64,000 nt of DNA from Bursaphelenchus xylophilus. Taxonomy: Eukaryota > Nematoda > Chromadorea > Rhabditida > Aphelenchoididae. The notes beneath the pieces were generated by a model. That model searched no databases, was not told the DNA's origin, and saw only the letters and a program-made list of their open reading frames with translations. Positions 55,525 through 64,000 of the stretch are shown here, piece after piece; position 1 is the stretch's first letter, and each line of letters begins with the position of its first letter. The translations under genes were made by a program, and so were the position numbers. The stretch lies in NCBI GenBank assembly GCA_904066235.2, contig CAJFCV020000003.1, positions 4,216,001 to 4,280,000 on the forward strand, read 5' to 3'.

Positions 55525-57089
55525 CAGTGCGCGACAAAATTATAACCGCACTTTAGGAATTGCTGTAACTTTTTTGGTTGTCAATAGAAATGTGCCATAT
55601 TTGGCTCCAATATGCACTAGTGTCTCACGAATCGTGTGCCAAAAAATTATTTCGGGAAATTTCCCCAATTTGGAAAAAAATTGAAAAAACCAAAATTTTG
55701 ATGATTTTCTATGCGACAAAATTATAACCGCACTTACGAATTTGGTGAATTAGCCTAATTAAATCAATGAATAACAATAACTAATGTTTAGTTACGTTGC
55801 CTGAGACTTCAATAACGTCGATTGAATAGCCGGGAATATTCTGGGCAAAGTTTTTTTAACCTCTTCTGGCCAATATTGTGCCAGAATCGGAAAAGTGCCT
55901 ATTTTAGCTCAGGTAGGCCATTCGGACAGAATTTGCCAGCAACTAACTGAGTAACCCAGAAGCCTATAACACATCTAAACGTTCTGGGAAAAGAGTTGCG
56001 CCACTGCAGCAGAGCAAGGGCTGATATATCCGCCGAGTTTCCAACTCCAATATCCCTTGGGCTCATATAAGCTAAGAAATAGGCCTCAATTGTAGCAGTA
56101 AAGCTATGCTGGAGGTTGTCAGACACAGCTACGTCATCACTGGGCGTCGTATGAAGTGGTGGCCTCAGCTGGCCGGGTCCACGGCAGAGCGCGGCCGAGA
56201 TTTGCCAAGGTGACATTGGCAAAATAGGTTGATCAGTTAAAGGTTAGTTTAACATCAGTACAGTGCCGAAATCCTTGGAGATTTTATGGCCAAATGATAT
56301 ACCTGACGGCTTCACACATGACCCACATTACAGACTTGAAATCAGAAGAGAAACGCATTATTTCCCGCGCCGTAAGGTTTTAGGTGGCTTGCTGATAATC
56401 TTTCGGCGCATTCGAAGAACCGGAGTGCTTCCGTTAGAGGCCACATCAACTCAAATAAGTATCCTTGAGTACTAGGGAGTCTTAGGCAAGCATCGGGTAA
56501 CGTATTGGCAACCAGACTACACGTAAATGCAGGGCAGGGCTCGCGTATACCTTAGCTGGTCGACAAAGCTGTTTCTTAAACGACAAGGAATTGCTATCCC
56601 GGACGAGTCCATGCGTTCCTTGGATTCAAATCCGACAGAGAACGTGTGGGGCTTCCTGGTTTGTTAACTACACCGCGACAACAAGCATTATGCTACAGTA
56701 ACTGAGCTAAAATAGGCACTTTTCCGATTCTGGCACAATATTGGCCAGAAGAGGTTAAAAAAACTTTGCCCAGAATATTCCCGGCTATTCAATCGACGTT
56801 ATTGAAGCCTCAGGCAACGTAACTAAACATTAGTTATTGTTATTCATTGATTTAATTAGGCTAATTCACCAAATTCGTAAGTGCGGTTATAATTTTGTCG
56901 CATAGAAAATCATCAAAATTTTGGTTTTTTCAATTTTTTTCCAAATTGGGGAAATTTCCCGAAATAATTTTTTGGCACATGATTCGTGAGACACTAGTGC
57001 ATATTGGAGCCAAATATGGCACATTTCTATTGACAAACAAAAAAGTTACAGCAATTCCTAAAGTGCGGTTATAATTTTGTCGCGCACTG
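55525..57089. mobile_element. Degenerate Tc1-type transposon with IR/DR termini
   Basis: The termini CAGTGCGCGACAAAATTATA are flanked by TA (55523-55524 and 57090-57091). Inverted arms run 55525-55912 and 56702-57089. The motif GACAAAATTATAACCGCACT occurs twice per arm, about 180 bp apart, which is the IR/DR layout of many Tc1-like elements. The interior keeps plus-strand transposase traces: WQPDYT (cf. the catalytic QQDNAP block) near 56510, RQGIAIPDESMRSL then SNPTENVWGFL near 56580-56660 (cf. the SPDLNPIENVWG block). Stops and shifts show it is dead. Confidence 0.85.
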
Positions 57090-57799
57090 TATTTCATTAA
57101 AAAATATGTATAGTAAGCAGCTACAAAAAATTTTTTTCCAATCAGAATACAGCCACTGGATAAGACGGAATAAACAGAATAATTCGATTGAAAGGAACGG
57201 GATTTAAAGAACCAACGATAACCGAATAAAATGCCATGGAAGTCATCCATCAAAAGCGGTTTTTGGGACGCTTGAACTACTTTTCGGAAATGAATTCTGC
57301 CCCAGGAAGTGGACGTCATGGACCCGGTAATGGTTGAGCGTTGCAAAATCGGCCTAGTTTTTTCATAAAGACAAGTTTTTAGTTGATTTTTTATTCAAAA
57401 TAAAAAAATGCGAAATTTTTTCCAGAAAATTTTTTGATGACAAAAAAATTAAAAATAAAATTTCTCAAAGTCCGATTCACCAAATATCTTAAACTAAAAT
57501 ACGCCTCTTTTCTTGTCAGAGTTATCTCCAAACATGTTTCATTTCAAGCGCAAACCCTCCGAAAAAGAGCGGGAAACGAGAAGGAAACTAATTAGAAAAA
57601 AGTGGCCCTTTTTGGACAGTACAATGAGCGTTTCAAAAAAATGAAAACGCTCGAGGCAATTTCAAATCTTCCCATCTATGTTTAATATTTTGTTTGAACA
57701 CGATCAAAGACCAAAAATAGAGGATTCAAATCATGAGTTTATTAAAATTGATGACTAAAACATGCGAAATTCAAATCATCCGATATGTCCGATGGAAGA
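57090..57799. other. Spacer, no gene seen
   Basis: AT-rich. A minus-strand open frame from 57346 runs into the transposon arm and is not supported. Confidence 0.4.
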
Positions 57800-58660
57800 T
57801 CAGGTCCAACGAAGGGTAATTGCACCGACAATAATGTTAATTACACACGCCAATCCTCCCGCACCGGCGATGTAGAAACTGTAGCCGGGGTCGTGTTTGG
57901 CGAGGGTTTGGTTGGCTCCTAAAGGCAATAATAATATCGATCAAAACAACACTTGCCGAGCGTTTCATAGCCTCGGTAGACCAAGTATAATAGCGGGCCT
58001 GAAGTCAGAACACTGGCCAAGGCCAGCCCCAACAGCGGTAAGAGGAAAAAGGAGCGGCAACAGATGCAGAAGAAGGTCGTGAAGTTGTAGATGGCCCCAG
58101 AGGCCACCAACGCGATACTGAGGCCAAGCAAAATGAAGACTGGGACCTGGTGGTCGGCAAGGTACTGAAAGAAAGTTTGATCATCAATTTTTTATATTAT
58201 AATATAATATTATTATTAAGAAAGTGGAATATTATGTAAATTCCACGTTCTTGAACATTCACGATGAGAAATTGGGCTTATGTTTTGTAAATCATGGGTC
58301 TTTTCTCTGGACAGATCATCTAGCCCATTGCGACACTCTCGGCCCTAAAAACTACCAAAAAGTCTGGTTTCACAAATTCCAGTTTTATTTTTAACGGAGA
58401 GGCAAAATTGGCAGAAACTTGGCCAAAACCCGAAACTATCCTAATAATACTCCCTTTGTTCGAAAAATCACGGATCAACGCCTTACCTCCTGCCAAATTT
58501 TGCATTCGCTTGACCCTGTTACGCATGGTTGCATGAATCCGAGCTCCTCATTGCCGGCCGTCTTCACCCACACATCCGTGCCCAACGCCACCGAGAAGGC
58601 GATCACAGCGACCGTAGCCACAGTCCCATAGGCAATTTGGCCAAGATGCGATAGACACAT
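57800..58660 (-). CDS. Claudin/PMP22-like four-TM membrane protein
   Basis: Exons 58660-58487, 58164-57957 and 57918-57800 join in frame to 166 residues. Four hydrophobic segments are seen: TVATVAVIAFSVALGTDVWV, PVFILLGLSIALVASGAI, LLPLLGLALASVLTSGPLLY and YIAGAGGLACVINIIVGAIT. The first extracellular loop has GFMQPC...SSEC, i.e. the two cysteines of claudins with a changed GLW motif. Length and topology fit nematode claudin-like proteins of epithelial junctions or channels; the exact subfamily is unclear. Intron 2 uses a GC donor (CTCG|GCAAGT), needed for the frame. Confidence 0.75.
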
Positions 58661-59895
58661 TTTGGAAATCGTATTTGAAATAAGAGACACTCAGCGAAAT
58701 CTGTAGCAAGGGCCTCGGCGACTGACTCACGCGGTGTTACATAGCCTCAGGGGCCGATCTAAAAATTCGTCCCGAGAAATGATTTATCGAAATACACATT
58801 CCTTTGTTGCCATTGTAGAATTTTAGGTCATGGGGGCAATTGAAATTTGTTTAATACTTATGAAACACGTGTTTTAAAGAAAACAATATACTCAATTCGT
58901 ATTTTACCTCTATTTATTACAAAAAAATAACCCAAACTTCGCTCAAAAAACTGTAAATTTGACTTTTGAGATAAAGAAAATTAAGGGAATTTGATTGTTC
59001 AGCCTTCAGGACATAGGCCACAACAAGAGGCAGGTATGAATTCCCCCAAAAATAAGCTCATAATCACATGACTCAGCCCAAATCCACCAAAAATAATGTT
59101 ACAATTCCAGGATACTCACAATAACAACCTCTGACGCAGATGATGCCCAATTTCGAGACGATTAAAACCCCTTAATCACTTGCTAATTCCAAATATCTTT
59201 TACCTAATATTTCCATGGAAACATTTCATCTTGTTTTAGGTGTTACCTAACCCAAAAACAAACTGCCAGAAGTATTTTTAAACGAGGTAAAAGAGGGCTG
59301 AGCCCTTTTCTCGATCGGAGAAAATGACCTTGGCTAATTGTGATCAAAGAAAATGGAGAAAAAACTATTCAAAACACAGTAATTCCAACAGAACTTAAAT
59401 ACAGCAAGGCTGACTTTATTCATTTACAAATAAAACAATGTAACCCGGAAATAAACCAAAATTGAGCACAATAAAATGGGACACCCGGGTTCGCAGTCAA
59501 CAAAAATCACCCGAGTTCTAAGGAATCAACGAGAAAAACTTTAACCGTGAAACATGATTATGTCCCACAGTCGTGAATAGTTGGCTAATTTAAGAGTTGA
59601 AATGGCTAGCCGAACAACTGGAGAGGCCTAAACATTCAAGAATCGCTAGCCAAAGAGTTGAATTGCAAGCAATTTGGCGAATAATTCAACTGATTGGTAA
59701 CAAATTACTGAGATTTTTAGACGGCCCGATTTTTGGTCTGGCCATTTCTACTCCTAAACTGAGCATGTCAACTATTTACCACCGTCGGACAAAAACGCCG
59801 GGAAAACCGCTAAGAAAGCCTGATATGAGCATTATTAAACGAAAGGACTCGGGATTAAAATAAGTATAAAACACCGTTAAAATACAAAAAAAATT
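58661..59895. other. Gene-poor stretch
   Basis: No exon is supported. An 88-codon open frame at 59597-59863 has no recognisable feature or splice context. Confidence 0.4.
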
Positions 59896-60370
59896 TCTAC
59901 ATCACCAGGCGCGGGCCGAAAATCCGCGCCTGCCAACGGAGTTGGACGATTGGGGGAAAAGTACGATTGGGGAAACCGAAAAGTATTATTTTTCTTCGAT
60001 ACAAATGCCGAAATTAGGATAATTGAGGTTGCTAATTTCGAAAATGACATTCATTTTCTTGATTCTTACTTTATTCTTAAGTAGTACTGTTAAATAGTAA
60101 TTTTTTGAAAATTTTCCAAAAATACTGGATTTAGGGGTTTTCGAAGGTGCTCGTTTCGAAAATTATTTTTGACAAGGAAAGTACTTCTTTGGGGTGTGGA
60201 ATTACCGGTCGAGATATATATCAAAAAATTCGCAAAAATTTTCTGATTCAGAATATATATAAATTAGCTGCCTAATTTTGATCTATCAGCGAGTTTTTTT
60301 AATAAATGTTTTTCTCGAGGAAAAAAATCTGCGGCAATAAAAGCGCGCTCGGTCTCTTCCTTCGGAAGAG

Positions 60371-60444
60371 AGCGGTGTGGCCGAGTGGTTAGAGCGCTGG
60401 GTTGGAAATCCGAGGAAAACGGGTTCGATTCTTTTTGCCACACT
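60371..60444 (+). pseudogene. tRNA-Ser-like Pol III unit, copy B
   Basis: A box TGGCCGAGTGG is perfect. The B-box region reads GGTTCGATTCT, one base off. The anticodon loop aligns as TTGGAAA, giving GGA (Ser). The acceptor and T stems pair poorly, as in copy A. It is preceded by a short hairpin (TCTTCCTTCGGAAGAG) also hinted at in copy A. Confidence 0.6.
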
Positions 60445-60660
60445 AGAACCCATTTTTTACATTGGAACTATTTTTAAGGTGTAGTTGTAATCCAATTTGA
60501 TATTTTAAGGCTTGTCAAGGCCTCAAAATTTAATTTAGCGCAAAAAAAAATTTTTTTATTGGTAAAAACACGGTCAAAAAGACACTTGCATGGTGTCGCG
60601 AGAAAACTTCTGAGGACAAAAACATGTCATCAGACCAAAATTAGGCAGCTAATTTATATA

Positions 60661-61534
60661 CAGGGTGGGGCATCTTTGTGGCCCGATTTGAATTGGCTAT
60701 AACTTCTTTAGTTTTTGGCCAAATTTTAAAATTCTTTTTTTCCCTGAATCGTCAGCCAACCCCATTTTGTTTGATACCAAATATGGTATACATAGCTAAG
60801 TGTCATCTACAGTTATTGGATTTATTCTTGGAGTTCATTTTTTCGGTCGTTTTTCGGTTGTTTTTTCGGTCTTTCCCGGTGTGTCCGAAAATGGTGTACG
60901 GTGTGCAAGAAAAAGCTTGATCTGTGGTTTGGTACGGAAAGTACGGTTCGGCGATAAATGTTCAAATGGAATACCGCATGAAATACGGATGTAATGCCCA
61001 ACTTCCAGATCGCAAGACAATTCGACGTTCGTGGAATAAGTTCCTTGAGACTGGCAGCGTTCACAGGAAACAAAAAAAGCAGGAAAAATGAGTACGAACG
61101 GAGCTGAAAATTTAAGAAGTTTTGTCAAAATTCCGAGAAAATCCGCATATGAGTACACGAAGCTTGGCCAAAACCGAGGGAATGCCTTCAGCAAGGACCA
61201 TTCGACGAACTCTGGAGGTTGATCTTCGCTTTTTGTTCTTATTCTCAGCGTCGATTTTCGGGAGGGGAAATTCCACCATATTTTTCTTCCGCACCGTACT
61301 CCATTTCCGGACACACCGGGAAAGACCGAAAAAACAACCGAAAAACGACCGAAAAAATGAACTCCAAGAATAAATCCAATAACTGTAGATGACACTTAGC
61401 TATGTATACCATATTTGGTATCAAACAAAATGGGGTTGGCTGACGATTCAGGGAAAAAAAGAATTTTAAAATTTGGCCAAAAACAAAAGAAGTTATAGTC
61501 AATTCAAATCGGGCCACAAAGATGCCCCACCCTG
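60661..61534 (+). mobile_element. Mariner-type element, TA-flanked, with transposase N-terminal remnants
   Basis: The termini CAGGGTGGGGCATCTTTGTG and complement are flanked by TA (60659-60660 and 61535-61536). Long inverted arms of about 250 bp lie at each end. The centre keeps helix-turn-helix traces on the plus strand: YGCNAQLPDRKTIRRSWNKF, LETGSVHRKQKK, then RENPHMSTRSLAKTEGMPSA and RTIRRTLEVDLRF in other frames. These resemble the HTH region of mariner-like transposases with DUF4817-type N-termini. The catalytic domain is absent, so this is a deleted, non-autonomous copy. Confidence 0.75.
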
Positions 61535-62044
61535 TATATTCTGAATCAGAAAATTTTTGCGAATTTTTTGATTTATATCTCGACCGGTAATTCCACACCC
61601 CATAGAAGTACTTTCCTTGTGAAAAATTTTCAAAAAATTACTATATAACAGTACTACTTAAGAAAAAAGTAACAACTAGAAAAAATGAACATGATTTTCG
61701 AAAACCGCTAAATCGAGTATTTATGAAAAAATCAAAAATTACTACTTTACAGTACTACTTAAGAAAAAAAGTACGAATCAAAAAAATGAATGTCATTTTC
61801 GAAATGAGCAACCTCGATTATCCTAATTTCGGCATTTGATGCAAGAAAAATAATACTTTTCGGTTTCCCCAATCGTCCAACTCCGTTAGCAGGCGCGGAT
61901 TTTCGGCCCGCGCCTGGTGGTGTAGAGATTAAATCACAGCTCAAAACCGAGAATACAAAGTAATAAAAACAAAAAAATGAGATTCAAACACTCCGAGATC
62001 AGAGTTAAAAAGTAATATAACAAGAAAGGGAAGGCATTTCCATT

Positions 62045-64000
62045 TTAATTCTTCTTTTTCTTTTTGCTCCTCTTTTTCGAGGACTTGTCTGGATCGGAAT
62101 TCCGTGCAGGCCCAGCTGATTCAACCTGGGGATTTTGGACTGGCTCTGTTTGCTTAGAAATATTTTCGACTGGTTTGGCTGCCTTAGACGGCCCGGCCGA
62201 AATCTTCTGTATTGGTTCAACAGTGCTTACTTCTTCCTTCTCCATCTTCTTGGAGGGTTTGGCGCGAGTCTCCTCGACTGAACCAGCAGGCTTGTTCTGG
62301 GAGTTGTGGACTTTCTCGGCGGACTTCCCATTTTTCTGGACTGCCGCAGTTGACTTGGCCGAGGTCTTATCATTTGACTTGGCCTTGCCCTTCTGGACTG
62401 GATCTCTTTCCCCCGCCGGTGTCTCATTTTTGGCTGGGGGCTTCGAAGAAGACTTTGTCGATCCCTTATCTGACTTCTTGTGATTCAATAAATGTTCTTT
62501 GCTCTCTAAAAAATCAAATAAAAATAATGAAATATTCCCGAAAAACAAAAATCTACCGTATACTTACTTTGAGGGCTCAAACTTGGGGCATATTCGTTTC
62601 CATTTGAAGACTCTGCTGGTTTCGTCGGCTCTTCCGAGCCATTTGAAGTATCAGAATTCAACGCCCACACGGTCTTTATGTGATTCTCGATCAATTTGTT
62701 GACTTTCGACTTCGATTGCCCATAATTCCTCATTGCCTGAGGGGGCCTCTTATTCCGTTCTATGTGCATTCTATTGAAAGGTGCTGAAGGTTTCTTCCCC
62801 TCCGCTCCATTCGTGTCTTTCTCCGCTTTCTTGGCCAATCTTTCCTTTCTGATTTGTTTTAAATGCCTAAAAATAACAAAAAATCAATAACAGTAATCAA
62901 AGAAATAAAAAAAAGTTGCTGCAAAAACCAAAACTCCACCCTAACTTCAAGATCCTACAGTAGACCCACTTACTTTTTCTGTTCTGCCAACTTGGGGCAC
63001 TTTTGCACCGTATGCCCTTTTTCTCGGCAATTGAAGCAGACCTTTCCCACGGCTCCCATTGGATTCGGAACAAACTCTTCCAGCTTGCTGAGGGTAAAGT
63101 CCGGCGAACAAATCTTGGCTTCCTGGGTTCGGAGGATATGCTGCATGATATTCATGGCTTGGACGACATAGAGACCGGCTGCAATACAAAACGTTTTTAC
63201 AAAAAAAAATTATTAAACTCTCAAGAAAAATTGTTCTCCTACAAAAAAAAAAAAAAAAAATCCGGACACTTACTAACTCGTTTCACGCCTGAGGTCAGAT
63301 TGTGATTTAGATCGAAGGGATCCTCCACAGCCCACAAGCATTTGGTCCATTCCTTCTCAATCTTGGTCAGAGTGCGGCCAGTTCTAATCTGGACCACCTC
63401 ATCGTTGATGGAGAAAGTGTCGATGTAAAAGTCAAAGAACCCGGAGAACAACTGCCCCACCGTCTTATTATTTCTGCTAAAGTTTCTTTTGAATTCCTCC
63501 GTTGGCTTGTAAAAATGAACCGTCCATTCGCCCACCGATCTCGGCTCATGATCCTTGAGTCCGGGGCATGAGATCGGATCCTGAAGCCTTGGTAAAACGC
63601 CCGCCTTTTGCAGATAATAAATCATCATGATAATCAACGAATACGAGCTGAAGGTTCCTTGGGATGCATCGTTCAGATCGAAGGCCTTGGCCCAGGCTTT
63701 TATGGCCACGCCGAGTTGGGGGACACGGTCGTCGAAGTCGCAGTATTCCCGGAGCATTTCGCTGTTGTGGAGGGCGAGGCAATTGTAGAAGGAGATGTCG
63801 CCGCTCCATCCAAACTGTTCGGTGTTGAACTTGACGATGGGTACCTTGGCATGGGCAACCAAGCGGGTGTCAAATTTGCGTTCGGTTAAATGCCAATGGA
63901 TCTGTCTCAGGAGGGAATGACCGACGGTATCATCTAGAAATAAACAAATTTTAATTTTTCGAAAACTCAAAGCTCTGTTTCTTCCTCAAAAGCCCTCACC
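62045..64000 (-). CDS. Terminal uridylyltransferase / non-canonical poly(A) polymerase (3' part)
   Basis: Exons 63933-63274, 63178-62974, 62866-62568 and 62505-62045 keep frame. A donor at 63999-63998 shows that the preceding exon ends at base 64000, so the N-terminus lies outside. The first exon has the C-terminal half of the nucleotidyltransferase fold (VPIVKF, SGDISFYNCLALHNSEMLR with the third catalytic Asp) and the PAP-associated domain (QLGVAIKAWAKAFDL, GTFSSYSLIIMMIYYLQ). A CCHC zinc knuckle follows (CFNCREKGHTVQKCP), then a long Lys/Ser/Pro-rich tail ending in a KKRSKKKKKN-type run. This order resembles TUT4/7 and nematode PUP/CID enzymes that add U to RNA 3' ends in small-RNA and mRNA decay. 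Uridylyl or adenylyl specificity cannot be read here. Confidence 0.88.

Larger units (their letters stand above)
60173..61619. mobile_element. 571-bp tRNA-carrying element, copy B, split by a mariner-type insertion
   Basis: Same termini (CAAGGAAAGT / ACTTTCCTTG) as copy A, flanked by TGA on both sides (60170-60172 and 61620-61622). Removing the insertion 60661-61534 and one TA leaves 571 bp, the same as copy A, in the opposite orientation. Divergence from copy A is low. Confidence 0.8.
59896..61926. mobile_element. Outer palindromic element hosting nested insertions
   Basis: TCTACATCACCAGGCGCGGG at the left matches, with one mismatch, the reverse complement of the right end (CCCGCGCCTGGTGGTGTAGA). 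Arms cover about 59896-60172 and 61620-61926, imperfectly. Motifs such as CTTAAGTAGTACTGT recur. The target duplication is unclear. Everything between 60173 and 61619 is a later insertion. Confidence 0.7.

Noticed and set aside
61112..61598. Open frames on the minus strand across the nested transposons
   Set aside because: They run through inverted arms of the mariner-type and 571-bp elements and repeat elsewhere in the same arms, so they are by-products of palindromic DNA.
62064..62607. Plus-strand frames over the uridylyltransferase tail
   Set aside because: Reverse complements of the Lys/Ser/Pro-rich tail of the minus-strand gene, which has clean splicing and a zinc knuckle.
1..64000. CRISPR arrays, rRNA genes, bacterial operons or replication origins
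   Set aside because: None seen. The sequence is eukaryotic with spliced genes and no direct-repeat/spacer arrays.

Overview
The window is from a nematode nuclear genome: AT-rich, with genes split by many short introns (from about 36 nt; GT/GC donors, T-rich acceptors), nematode-type chemoreceptor genes, a DAF-4-type TGF-beta receptor, likely spliced-leader acceptors, and many small inverted-repeat transposons. Intron acceptors are more varied than the TTTCAG norm of Caenorhabditis, which suggests another lineage; I cannot name the species. All gene models are my own splicing of the sequence. Where every intron keeps the reading frame I treat the model as well supported.

Layout. 1-7.7 kb: three related seven-TM chemoreceptor genes (one lacking its first two exons here, one complete, one on the minus strand with a damaged splice donor) plus a decayed fragment, interrupted by a 2.1 kb palindromic element. 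8-11.3 kb: ARPC1 (Arp2/3 complex) and, convergent with it, a DGAT2/MOGAT-type acyltransferase. 13.8-17.8 kb: PRPP synthetase and a small single-pass membrane protein; a long intron of the latter holds an antisense gene with a hAT/TTF-type zinc-finger signature. 20.4-28.9 kb: par-3, with three PDZ domains and the aPKC-target motif. 29.5-34.2 kb: phosphorylase kinase alpha-type regulatory subunit. 35-38.8 kb: two or three poorly conserved genes. 39.9-42.7 kb: daf-4. 43.5-50.2 kb: Mediator subunit 1. 50.5-52.8 kb: the AGC kinase STK32/YANK. 57.8-58.7 kb: a claudin-like four-TM protein. 62.0-64 kb: the 3' part of a terminal uridylyltransferase. Long gene-poor stretches lie at 11.3-13.7, 17.8-20.4 and 52.8-57.8 kb.

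The genes are mostly unrelated housekeeping, polarity and signalling genes. Neighbouring pairs are convergent (ARPC1/acyltransferase, Mediator/STK32) or divergent (chemoreceptor/ARPC1, daf-4/Mediator) with short spacers; I see no clear operon.

The most unusual content is the mobile DNA. A family of inverted-repeat elements with termini CAAGGAAAGT and 3-bp TNA target duplications (PIF/Harbinger-like) carries tRNA-like Pol III A/B-box units. Two copies are exactly 571 bp once a later insertion is removed from one of them. Both sit inside other palindromic elements, and one has itself been split by a mariner-type element flanked by TA. Several other TA-flanked elements, including an IR/DR Tc1-type copy with transposase remnants, complete the picture.
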